A DNA stretch of 64,000 nt from Mucilaginibacter psychrotolerans (GTDB taxonomy: Bacteria; Bacteroidota; Bacteroidia; Sphingobacteriales; Sphingobacteriaceae). Both the position numbers and the translations under genes were made by a program. Below the pieces are notes generated by a model. The model was not told where the DNA came from. It made no database searches and saw only the letters and a list, made by a program, of their open reading frames with translations. Shown piece by piece: positions 7,505 through 14,741 of the stretch. Positions within the stretch are counted from its first letter, which is position 1. Each line of letters starts with the position of its first letter. The stretch lies in contig NZ_SOZE01000003.1 in NCBI RefSeq assembly GCF_004519315.1, forward strand, positions 124,001-188,000, read 5' to 3'.

Positions 7505-7574
7505 GGAGACACAAAATATAGCGTCTCTGTACAATAGATAACTTAAACGTAGAGAAGCAATACTTTGCGTCTCT
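7505..7574. repeat. Two copies of a 24-bp quasi-palindrome before argG
   Basis: Copy one (7505-7528) and copy two (7551-7574) both end in GCGTCTCT and begin with a complementary GGAGAC or AGAGA arm around an A/T-rich centre (…CAAAATAT… and …CAATACTT…). They sit in the 91-base gap between the acyltransferase and argG. This is a small intergenic dyad with no coding potential; a regulatory role is not shown. Confidence 0.6.
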
Positions 7575-7588
7575 CACAACAATAAAAA

Positions 7589-8809
7589 ATGGCAAAGAAA
7601 AAAGTAGTTTTAGCATACAGCGGCGGTTTAGACACCTCATTTTGCTGCATTTATTTAACCCGCGATCTGGGTTACGAGGTACATTCCGTAATTGTAAACA
7701 CCGGCGGTTTCAGCGATGAAGAACTAAAAGGCGTTGAAGAACGTGCTTACCAGATGGGTGTAACTAGCCATCACGTGGTTGATGAGACTGAAAACTTCTA
7801 CAACACCTGCGTGCGCTTTTTGATATACGGCAACGTATTGAAGAATAATACCTACCCGCTGTCGGTGAGTGCCGAGCGTGTGAGCCAGGCTACTGCTATA
7901 GCCAACTACGCCAAAGAAATTGGGGCCGAATATGTTGCCCACGGTAGTACCGGTGCCGGTAACGACCAGGTGCGTTTTGATATGATCTTCAATATCCTCG
8001 TACCCGATGTGCAGATCATCACCCCTATCCGCGATTTGAAGCTGAGCCGTGAAGCGGAAATAGAATACCTGAAGAAACATGGTGTGGAAATGAACTTCGA
8101 GAAAGCGAAATACTCTATCAACAAAGGTATTTGGGGCACATCTGTAGGTGGTAAAGAAACTTTAACATCTAATTTGGGCCTACCCGAAGATGCATGGCCG
8201 ACACAGGTTACCGAAACCGGCACCCGCGATATCACCCTTACTTTTGAAAAAGGCGAACTGGTTGCTATAGACGATCAAAAATACGATCATCCTACAAAAG
8301 CAATCCAAGCCTTACAGGCGATAGCGCAACCATATGGTGTTGGTAGGGATATTCATGTGGGCGATACGATCATCGGTATTAAAGGCAGAGTTGGTTTCGA
8401 AGCTGCTGCGCCCATGGTGATCATTAAAGCGCACCACACTTTAGAAAAACATGCCTTAACCAAGTGGCAGCTATCGTGGAAAGATCAGCTATCGATGTTC
8501 TACGGCAACTGGTTGCACGAAGGGCAGTTCCACGACCCGATCATGCGCAACATCGAAGCATTCCTTACTGATACGCAGAAACAGGTTAGCGGTAAAGTGT
8601 TTGTACAGCTGAACCCTTACCGTTTCCAGGTAGTGGGTATTGAGTCGGATCACGACCTGATGTCGAACAAGTTTGGCAGCTACGGCGAAATGAACAACAC
8701 CTGGAGTGGTGAAGATGTTAAAGGCTTCTCTAAGATTTTCGGTAACCAGGTGATGATTTACCATAAAGTAAACGCAGCCCCCCAGCCCCCTGAAGGGGGA
8801 GCGGAGTAA
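7589..8809 (+). CDS. argG: Argininosuccinate synthase
   Basis: The enzyme joins citrulline and aspartate with ATP to give argininosuccinate, in the cytoplasm. The 406-residue product begins MAKKKVVLAYSGGLDTS, the PP-loop nucleotide-binding motif with Ser11, and carries 'EYVAHGSTGAGNDQVRFDM' near residue 120, diagnostic for the family. Length is in the usual 400-450 range. The last residues (about 394-406, AAPQPPEGGAE) come from a palindromic repeat that has been captured at the 3' end of the reading frame. It follows the acyltransferase gene by 91 bases and precedes the cupin gene by 17. Confidence 0.95.
   Translation: MAKKKVVLAYSGGLDTSFCCIYLTRDLGYEVHSVIVNTGGFSDEELKGVEERAYQMGVTSHHVVDETENFYNTCVRFLIYGNVLKNNTYPLSVSAERVSQATAIANYAKEIGAEYVAHGSTGAGNDQVRFDMIFNILVPDVQIITPIRDLKLSREAEIEYLKKHGVEMNFEKAKYSINKGIWGTSVGGKETLTSNLGLPEDAWPTQVTETGTRDITLTFEKGELVAIDDQKYDHPTKAIQALQAIAQPYGVGRDIHVGDTIIGIKGRVGFEAAAPMVIIKAHHTLEKHALTKWQLSWKDQLSMFYGNWLHEGQFHDPIMRNIEAFLTDTQKQVSGKVFVQLNPYRFQVVGIESDHDLMSNKFGSYGEMNNTWSGEDVKGFSKIFGNQVMIYHKVNAAPQPPEGGAE
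8776..8806 (-). repeat. Palindromic C5TTCAG5 repeat inside argG
   Basis: AGCCCCCCAGCCCCCTGAAG followed by GGGGGAG. The core CCCCCTGAAGGGGG is a near-perfect palindrome. It is the same element as at 8863, 9240, 9320 and 9983, here in reverse orientation, and is translated as the C-terminal tail of ArgG. Confidence 0.8.
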
Positions 8810-8826
8810 GCAAAGCTCAATAAACT

Positions 8827-9237
8827 ATGAACGATAATTCCAACCACAATACAGGCATTCCAACTCCCCCTTCAGGGGGTCGGGGGGCTGAGCCCTTTAT
8901 TTTCTCGCGGAGCGAATGTATAAGCCACTACCGCTGGGGGGATGACTGCTATGGCTGGAATTATGTGGATACCGACGCATTGTCCATTAAACAGGAGTTG
9001 ATGCCGCCAGACACAGCCGAAGCTTTGCACTACCACAATGTGGCTTCCCAGTTCTTTTTTATATTGAAAGGGCGGGCAACATTCACTATCGACGGGGAAA
9101 CCTGCGTTTTAAAACCCGAACAGGGCATCGAAATCAAGCCTGGGCAAAAGCACTTTATCGCCAATAAAGAAAGCAACGACCTGGAATTTATTTTGTACTC
9201 CACACCATCTACAAAAAATGATCGGGTGAACCTGTAG
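8827..9237 (+). CDS. Single cupin-domain protein in the arginine operon
   Basis: The 136-residue product has one cupin barrel (about 45-130). The first cupin motif is seen as 'ALHYHNVASQFFFILKGRATF', with His-x-His as possible metal ligands, and the second as 'GIEIKPGQKHFIANKE', with a third His. Small one-domain cupins are often metal-dependent enzymes or sugar or small-molecule binders, and this one cannot be assigned. The N-terminal residues near 12-22 (PTPPSGGRGAE) are encoded by the palindromic repeat shared with argG and argC. It is between argG and argC, cotranscribed with both on spacing, but its link to arginine synthesis is unknown. Confidence 0.8.
   Translation: MNDNSNHNTGIPTPPSGGRGAEPFIFSRSECISHYRWGDDCYGWNYVDTDALSIKQELMPPDTAEALHYHNVASQFFFILKGRATFTIDGETCVLKPEQGIEIKPGQKHFIANKESNDLEFILYSTPSTKNDRVNL
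8863..8891 (+). repeat. Palindromic C5TTCAG5 repeat inside the cupin gene
   Basis: ACTCCCCCTTCAGGGGGTCG followed by GGGGGCTG. It is in frame and encodes TPPSGGRGA, the same peptide as in the argC copy at 9320. Confidence 0.8.
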
Positions 9238-9239
9238 CC

Positions 9240-9266
9240 CAGCCCCTAACCCCCTGAAGGGGGAAC
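9240..9266 (-). repeat. Palindromic C5TTCAG5 repeat between the cupin gene and argC
   Basis: CAGCCCCTAACCCCCTGAAG followed by GGGGGAAC. It starts one or two bases after the cupin stop codon and lies in the 43-base gap before argC. Orientation is as in the argG copy. Confidence 0.75.
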
Positions 9267-9280
9267 TAAAACTGAATAAC

Positions 9281-10348
9281 ATGAGTGATCAAAATACAAA
9301 AGAAAATATAGAAACTTCGACTCCCCCTTCAGGGGGCCGGGGGGCTGGTGCCAGAGTGAGGGTTGGCATTATTGGCGGTGCAGGCTATACCGGCGGCGAA
9401 ATGCTACGGATACTTATCAACCACCCCTTTGTGGACATAGTGTTTGTGCACAGCACCAGCAGTGCAGGTAAGCATGTTTATGATGTGCATACCGACCTGT
9501 TTGGCGATACCGACCTGCAATTCGCTTCGGAGCTTTCTAACGCAATAGACGTCCTGTTCCTTTGTGTTGGTCATGGCGATGCCAGGAAATTTTTAGAGGC
9601 TAACGAGATTCCGGATAGCATTAAAGTGATCGACCTGAGCCAGGATTTCCGGCTCACTCAAAACTCAAGCCTTAAGACTAAGAACTTTGTCTACGGCTTG
9701 CCGGAGTTGAACCGCGAGGCTATCAAATCGGCAGATAACATTGCCAACCCAGGTTGTTTTGCAACCTGTTTGCAGTTGGGCTTGCTGCCTTTGGCATCCA
9801 AAGGCTTGCTTACAAACGAGGTGCACATTACCGCTACTACCGGTTCAACGGGTGCGGGGCAAAGCTTATCGCCTACAACGCACTTCACCTGGAGGAATGA
9901 CAACCTGTCTGTATATAAAGCTTTTAGCCACCAGCATTTAAATGAAATAGGGCAATCGCTTAATCAGGCTGCAAGTGCTTTTACTCCCCCTTCAGGTGGC
10001 TGGGGGGCAATTAATTTTGTACCTTACCGTGGAGATTTCACGCGGGGTATCATCGCTTCCATTTACACCGAAAGCGACCTATCAGAGGCAGATGCTTTGC
10101 AATTATATAAAGAGTATTACGCCGGGCACGCTTTCACCCATGTAACCAGCAAGGATATCGACCTGAAACAAATCATCAATACCAACAAATGCTTTGTGCA
10201 GGTAAAGAAACATGATAATAAAATATTCATTATCAGCATTATGGATAATTTACTTAAAGGCGCCTCCGGGCAGGCGGTTCAAAATATGAACCTGATGTTT
10301 GGCCTGGATGAGCGCGCAGGATTACGACTTAAGGCGATTGGTTTTTAA
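9281..10348 (+). CDS. argC: N-acyl-gamma-glutamyl-phosphate reductase
   Basis: The enzyme reduces N-acyl-glutamyl phosphate to the semialdehyde with NADPH. The 355-residue product has the nucleotide-binding G-I-I-G-G-A-G-Y-T-G motif (29-38), the catalytic Cys in 'ANPGCFATCLQLGLLPL' (C159), and the conserved 'TTGSTGAGQ' and 'VPYRGDFTRGI' segments. Two short peptides of identical origin interrupt it: TPPSGGRGA at 14-22, ahead of the Rossmann fold, and TPPSGGWGA at 235-243, in a loop before 'INFVPYRG'. Both are translated palindromic repeats. The catalytic regions are intact, so the enzyme is probably active. Confidence 0.93.
   Translation: MSDQNTKENIETSTPPSGGRGAGARVRVGIIGGAGYTGGEMLRILINHPFVDIVFVHSTSSAGKHVYDVHTDLFGDTDLQFASELSNAIDVLFLCVGHGDARKFLEANEIPDSIKVIDLSQDFRLTQNSSLKTKNFVYGLPELNREAIKSADNIANPGCFATCLQLGLLPLASKGLLTNEVHITATTGSTGAGQSLSPTTHFTWRNDNLSVYKAFSHQHLNEIGQSLNQAASAFTPPSGGWGAINFVPYRGDFTRGIIASIYTESDLSEADALQLYKEYYAGHAFTHVTSKDIDLKQIINTNKCFVQVKKHDNKIFIISIMDNLLKGASGQAVQNMNLMFGLDERAGLRLKAIGF
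9320..9347 (+). repeat. Palindromic C5TTCAG5 repeat near the start of argC
   Basis: ACTCCCCCTTCAGGGGGCCG followed by GGGGGCTG. It encodes TPPSGGRGAG in frame, just before the Rossmann fold of ArgC. Confidence 0.8.
9983..10009 (+). repeat. Palindromic C5TTCAG5 repeat inside argC
   Basis: ACTCCCCCTTCAGGTGGCTG followed by GGGGGCA. It is translated in frame in the middle of ArgC as TPPSGGWGA. One base of the palindrome core has changed (GGGGG to GGTGG), as expected for an older copy. Confidence 0.75.
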
Positions 10349-10420
10349 GCCCGTCGCCGTTTTAAGTACCGTTAATTTTCGGAGGTTTTTCTGTGTTTTT
10401 CTTTAATTATCTTTTAAAAA

Positions 10421-11551
10421 ATGAATTTATTCGACGTATATCCCATCAACCCAATAAATATTGTTAAAGGCATCGGAAGCCTTGTTTATGACGACAAAGG
10501 CACCGAGTACCTCGACCTCTACGGAGGCCATGCTGTTATATCCATCGGCCATACCCACCCGCATTATGTAAAGCGTTTGGAGGACCAGTTGCACCAGATT
10601 GGCTTTTACTCCAACTCTATCGAGATCCCTCTGCAGAAGCAACTGGCAGAAAAACTGGGACAGATTTCGGGCAAGGAAGATTACCAGCTTTTCCTCTGCA
10701 ACTCGGGTGCCGAGGCAAACGAGAACGCGTTAAAGCTCGCCTCGTTCTACAATGGCAAAAAGAAAGTTATCGCCTTCAAGAATGCTTTCCACGGGCGTAC
10801 CTCATTGGCAGTTGCCGTTACCGATAACCCAAAAATTGTTGCACCAGTAAACGAAACCGACAATGCCATTTTCCTGCCATGGGCAGATGAAACAGCGTTG
10901 GAGCAGGCATTTGCCGCAAACGAGATTTCATCCGTTATCATCGAAGGCATACAAGGTGTGGGCGGCATACAGGTTGCGCCGCTGCCCTTCCTGCAGAAGA
11001 TACGCACACTTTGCGATGAGCATAACGCAGTATTTATTGCGGATAGCGTGCAGTGCGGTTACGGCCGTACAGGCAAATTCTATGCGCACGATTTTGCAGG
11101 TATCAATGCCGATATCTACTCCATGGCAAAAGGCATGGGCAATGGCTTCCCGGTGGGCGCTATCAGTATATCGCCAAAAATAAAACCATGGTACGGCGAA
11201 CTGGGTACCACCTTTGGCGGTAACCACCTGGCTTGTGCCGCTGCATTATCCGTATTAGAAATCATCGAACAAGATAACCTGATGCAGAACGCCACCGAAG
11301 TGGGCGGATACCTGATTGAAGAACTGAAAAGATTCGAAAAGGTAAAAGAAGTTCGTGGCCGTGGATTAATGATAGGCATCGACTTACCTGCCGAATTAGC
11401 AAATGTCAAAAAAGACTTACTATTTAAACACCAGATATTTACCGGCGAAGCTAAACCAAACGTAGTAAGGCTTTTACCGGCACTTAACTTAACAAAAGCT
11501 TATGCCGATAGGTTCCTGGAAGCATTTGCTACGACACTGAAAAATTCATAA
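10421..11551 (+). CDS. argD: N-acyl-ornithine aminotransferase
   Basis: A PLP-dependent class III aminotransferase that converts N-acyl-glutamate semialdehyde to N-acyl-ornithine using glutamate. The 376-residue product has 'CNSGAEANENALKLA' (93-107) for phosphate binding, 'IADSVQCGYGRTGKF' (206-220) with D208 facing the PLP nitrogen, and the Schiff-base Lys in 'YSMAKGMGNGFPVGA' (K237). The usual D-E-V-Q-x-G motif reads D-S-V-Q-C-G here, a change shared by many Bacteroidota members to my recollection. Length is normal. It lies 72 bases after argC and 94 bases before the carbamoyltransferase gene. Confidence 0.93.
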   Translation: MNLFDVYPINPINIVKGIGSLVYDDKGTEYLDLYGGHAVISIGHTHPHYVKRLEDQLHQIGFYSNSIEIPLQKQLAEKLGQISGKEDYQLFLCNSGAEANENALKLASFYNGKKKVIAFKNAFHGRTSLAVAVTDNPKIVAPVNETDNAIFLPWADETALEQAFAANEISSVIIEGIQGVGGIQVAPLPFLQKIRTLCDEHNAVFIADSVQCGYGRTGKFYAHDFAGINADIYSMAKGMGNGFPVGAISISPKIKPWYGELGTTFGGNHLACAAALSVLEIIEQDNLMQNATEVGGYLIEELKRFEKVKEVRGRGLMIGIDLPAELANVKKDLLFKHQIFTGEAKPNVVRLLPALNLTKAYADRFLEAFATTLKNS

Positions 11552-11578
11552 AATATAAAATCACAAAAAGTCTTTCTT

Positions 11579-11617
11579 CAAGTCCCTCTCCTTTGGAGAG
11601 GGATTTAGGGTGAGGCT
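11579..11617. repeat. Palindromic intergenic repeat before the carbamoyltransferase gene
   Basis: AAGTCCCTCTCCTTTGGAGA followed by GGGATTTAGGGTGAGG. The core CCCTCTCCTTTGGAGAGGG is a near-perfect palindrome. It is a relative of the C5TTCAG5 repeats: same size, dyad core and 'TTAGGG' tail. Confidence 0.65.
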
Positions 11618-11645
11618 AATGAGGCTGGCTAAACGAGGCAAAACC

Positions 11646-12593
11646 ATGAAACTATTTACTGCTGTTAACGATGTTACCGATGTACAGGCACTTGTTGCCG
11701 AAGCATTACAACTGAAACAAAATCCTTTTGCACACAAACACCTGGGCGAAAATAAAACCCTTTGCCTCGTTTTTTTAAACCCAAGCCTGCGTACCCGTAT
11801 CAGCACCCAAAAGGCCGGACAGAATTTGGGTATGAACGTTATTGTGCTCAATATTGATAAAGAAGGCTGGGCGTTGGAACTGAACGACGGTGTGGTGATG
11901 AACGGCACCACTGTAGAGCACATCCGTGAGGCTGCCGCGGTTATGGGCGAATATTCCGATATCATCGGCGTACGCTCCTTTCCGGGTTTAAAGAACCGCG
12001 AAGAAGATTATAGTGAGTTGATATTCAACAAGTTTGTAGAGTTTTGCAAAGTACCCATAGTGAGCCTGGAATCTGCTACGCGCCATCCCCTGCAAAGCCT
12101 TGCCGATTTGGTGACTATTGAAGAACTGAAAACAAATGCGCGCCCCAAGGTAGTATTAACCTGGGCACCGCATATAAAGCCCTTGCCACAGGCTGTGCCG
12201 AATTCTTTTGCCGAATGGATGTGCAAGGGCGACGTAGATTTTACCATCGCCCAGCCGGCCGGATATGAGCTTTCTGAAGAATTCACCAACGGCGCAACCA
12301 TCACCCACAACCAGGAGGAGGCATTGAAGGATGCAGATTTTATCTATGTAAAAAACTGGTCGGCCTACGAGCCTTATGGCAAAATACTGCCCGGCAACGA
12401 AGACTGGATGCTTACGCTGGATAAACTCAAAGACGCCCCAAAAGCCAAAGTAATGCACTGCTTGCCCGTAAGGCGCGATTTGGAGCTTTCATCGGAGGTA
12501 TTGGATAGCGACAGCTCTGTAGTGATACACGAAGCAGGTAACCGCGTATGGGCAGCGCAGGCTGTGTTGAAGCAGATCTTGGAAGCATTGTAG
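11646..12593 (+). CDS. argF': N-acyl-ornithine carbamoyltransferase, probably succinyl-specific
   Basis: Transfers the carbamoyl group from carbamoyl phosphate to N-acyl-ornithine. The start at 11646 gives 315 residues beginning MKLFTAVNDV. Carbamoyl-phosphate motif: 'FLNPSLRTRIS' (43-53). The 'ESATRHPLQSLADL' segment near residue 142 and 'CLPVRRDLELS' near residue 275 are typical of the acyl-ornithine group rather than classical ArgF. The specificity loop reads 'MNGTTVEHIREAA', with Val at position 90. From memory, this position is Glu92 in the Xanthomonas acetyl enzyme and Pro90 in the Bacteroides fragilis succinyl enzyme, and Glu92 to Val or Pro converts acetyl to succinyl use. The alignment is by eye. 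Confidence 0.88.
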   Translation: MKLFTAVNDVTDVQALVAEALQLKQNPFAHKHLGENKTLCLVFLNPSLRTRISTQKAGQNLGMNVIVLNIDKEGWALELNDGVVMNGTTVEHIREAAAVMGEYSDIIGVRSFPGLKNREEDYSELIFNKFVEFCKVPIVSLESATRHPLQSLADLVTIEELKTNARPKVVLTWAPHIKPLPQAVPNSFAEWMCKGDVDFTIAQPAGYELSEEFTNGATITHNQEEALKDADFIYVKNWSAYEPYGKILPGNEDWMLTLDKLKDAPKAKVMHCLPVRRDLELSSEVLDSDSSVVIHEAGNRVWAAQAVLKQILEAL

Positions 12594-12644
12594 CGACACG
12601 CAATCTCTTCTTTTCTTGGCTCTTTTAATCTTGATTCTATCTTA

Positions 12645-13256
12645 ATGTACACGCCAAAGCACTTCCAATTATCAGACCATCAGGAAGCTATTGCTTTCAT
12701 GCAGAAGTACAGCTTCGCTACCATAATTACGAATAACAACGGCGTGCCCGAGGCTACGCACCTGCCTTTCATCGTGGAGCAACGGGGCGATGCACTGGTG
12801 CTTATCTCCCATTTTGCCAAAGCCAACCCCCAATCGGTAGCTGTGTTTAATGAAACATCCCTGGTGATATTCAACGAGCCACATGCGTACATCTCTCCCT
12901 CCAATTACGAAAAAGAACTGAACGTACCCACCTGGAACTATCTTGCCGTGCATGCATACGGCAAAGCAAGCCTGATAGACGACAAAGCCGAAGTAGCTAA
13001 ACTGCTGGAAAAAATGATCGGTTTTTATGAAGCCGATTACTTAAAGCAATGGGCGCAACTACTTGATGATTATAAGTTTAAGATGATGAACGGTATCGTT
13101 GCGTTTGAAATTGTTGTAGATGACTTGCAAGGCAAAAAGAAACTGAGCCAAAACCGCAGCGAGGTGGAAAGGGAGAATATCATCCGAGCTTTAAGCGTTT
13201 CGGCAGACAAGAATGAAGTGGAGATTGCGGCTTATATGAGAGATTTGAAATGTTAG
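12645..13256 (+). CDS. PaiB-like FMN-binding protein
   Basis: The 203-residue product matches the PaiB family: 'MYTPKHFQLSDHQEAIAFMQ' start, 'ATIITNNNGVPEATHLPF' flavin-binding region near residue 30, 'KANPQ' near residue 65, and 'WNYLAVHAYGKASLI' near residue 100. Bacterial PaiB proteins are annotated as FMN-binding negative regulators, but the biochemical role is mostly unknown. It follows the carbamoyltransferase gene by 51 bases on the same strand and may be the last gene of the arginine transcript. No direct link to arginine is visible. Confidence 0.85.
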   Translation: MYTPKHFQLSDHQEAIAFMQKYSFATIITNNNGVPEATHLPFIVEQRGDALVLISHFAKANPQSVAVFNETSLVIFNEPHAYISPSNYEKELNVPTWNYLAVHAYGKASLIDDKAEVAKLLEKMIGFYEADYLKQWAQLLDDYKFKMMNGIVAFEIVVDDLQGKKKLSQNRSEVERENIIRALSVSADKNEVEIAAYMRDLKC

Positions 13257-13281
13257 CTTTTATCGAGCTTATTTTCCTAAG

Positions 13282-13374
13282 GTCATTGCGAGGCACGAAG
13301 CAATCCCCCGATGAGCAGGGCGAATTGCATGGTGAATCTTCCCGCGTAGAGATTGCTTCGTGCCTCGCAATGAC
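13282..13374. repeat. Perfect 24-bp inverted repeat
   Basis: GTCATTGCGAGGCACGAAGC at 13282-13301, continuing four bases to 13305, is exactly complementary to 13351-13374. The 45-base centre is G/C-rich and carries no open frame. It lies between convergent genes (PaiB-like and antiporter) where a dyad could end transcription from both sides. It is of a type found repeated between genes in Bacteroidota. Confidence 0.8.
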
Positions 13375-13466
13375 GCGGTGGTTAGCTTAGGTCTGCTATT
13401 GTTACTCTTCACTCTTATCACTTACTAATACCATCTACTTGTCACTGCTAGTGCTACTGCCACTAC

Positions 13467-14708
13467 TCACTTCCCCTTATACGATGCATTTATCACCCTG
13501 TTAAGCGTCAATCCCTGTACAATAATGGAGAATATCACGATAAAATAACTGCCCGAAAGGATAAAATGCCGATAGGGAGATGCGGGCAGGGCTAAGGCCA
13601 AAGCGATGGTAATGCCGCCCCTCACTCCTGCCCAGGTCAGGATATTTACATTGCTATAACTCACATTCAATGAACGCCTTAAGAAGGTTAACGGAAGTGC
13701 AATACTGAGCCAGCGAGCAACAAGGATGATAACGATACCGATTGCGCCGGTGAGGTAATAATTCTTGATATAGGGCAAGTTCACCATCTGCAGGCCTATC
13801 ATCACGATAAGCATCGTATTCAGCATCTCATCTATAAGCTCCCAAAATTTCTCCAGCGCTTCATGCGAATGCTCTTTGTTATCGGCATTAATAGAACGCC
13901 CTCCCGCAAGCAGCCCCGCCGTAACAACAGATAAGGGTATAGAAAGATGCAGCCATTCGGCTACTACGGAATTGAGCATCACCAGGCCCAGGGATACCAA
14001 AACAATTGTTTGGAAATCTTTGATAGATAACATCAAGCGGTGAGCCAAAAAGCCGGTCACGGCTCCAAGCGCAATGCCACCAAACACCTCCTGTACAAAA
14101 AGGAGCGCCGCTTTGGCAAAATCGATATTATCGGTGCCGGTACGCGTAATCTCCAACAGGGTGATGAACAATACAAGCCCAATGCCGTCATTAAATAGCG
14201 ATTCCCCCGATATGATCGTCTCCAGGTTAGATGGCAACTTAGAACCGCGGATAATGGCCCCTACTGCCACCGGATCGGTAGGCGATACCAACGCGCCGAA
14301 AAGCAGGCAGTAAACATAAGGTATCTTCACGTCTATAACACCTGCGATATAATAAAGCATCGTGCCGAAGATGGCCGTAGAAAGAATAACGCCAACCGTG
14401 CTTAATATCAGCACCGGCCGCATTTCGCGCTTCAGCTTATGTGCATTTAAATTAAATGCACTGGCAAACAACAGAAAACCCAACATGATATTGAGCACCG
14501 TGGTAGAAAAATTGATGTTCTTGGCCAACAGGGTAAGATAACGCGCAACTCCGGGGTCCAGGTTATCTACGGCAATGGTCAATATAGAGCCGATGATAGC
14601 CAGTGCCATAATACCGATGGTGCCCGGCAGTTTTAAGAACCGTGCATTGATGTAAGAGTACAAAGCACTTACCATGACCAGCAGCGCAATAATGAGGAAC
14701 AGATGCAT
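13467..14708 (-). CDS. Na+/H+ antiporter of the CPA1 (NhaP-like) type
   Basis: The 413-residue product is hydrophobic throughout, with about 12-13 transmembrane segments in the Na_H exchanger pattern. 'GALVSPTDPVAVGAIIR' near residue 140 carries the family's S-P-T-D-P-V-A motif, and 'ISGESLFNDGIGLVLF' near residue 170 holds the conserved E-S-L-x-N-D signature, including the cation-binding Asp. It would exchange external protons for internal sodium or potassium in the inner membrane. The ATG at 14708 places a hydrophobic segment right at the start. It is 33 bases downstream of the NADH dehydrogenase gene in the same direction, so the two are likely cotranscribed. Confidence 0.9.
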   Translation of the reverse strand: MHLFLIIALLVMVSALYSYINARFLKLPGTIGIMALAIIGSILTIAVDNLDPGVARYLTLLAKNINFSTTVLNIMLGFLLFASAFNLNAHKLKREMRPVLILSTVGVILSTAIFGTMLYYIAGVIDVKIPYVYCLLFGALVSPTDPVAVGAIIRGSKLPSNLETIISGESLFNDGIGLVLFITLLEITRTGTDNIDFAKAALLFVQEVFGGIALGAVTGFLAHRLMLSIKDFQTIVLVSLGLVMLNSVVAEWLHLSIPLSVVTAGLLAGGRSINADNKEHSHEALEKFWELIDEMLNTMLIVMIGLQMVNLPYIKNYYLTGAIGIVIILVARWLSIALPLTFLRRSLNVSYSNVNILTWAGVRGGITIALALALPASPYRHFILSGSYFIVIFSIIVQGLTLNRVINASYKGK

Positions 14709-14741
14709 ATAAAAGCTTAACCTGCATGGCCTCAAATAGTT

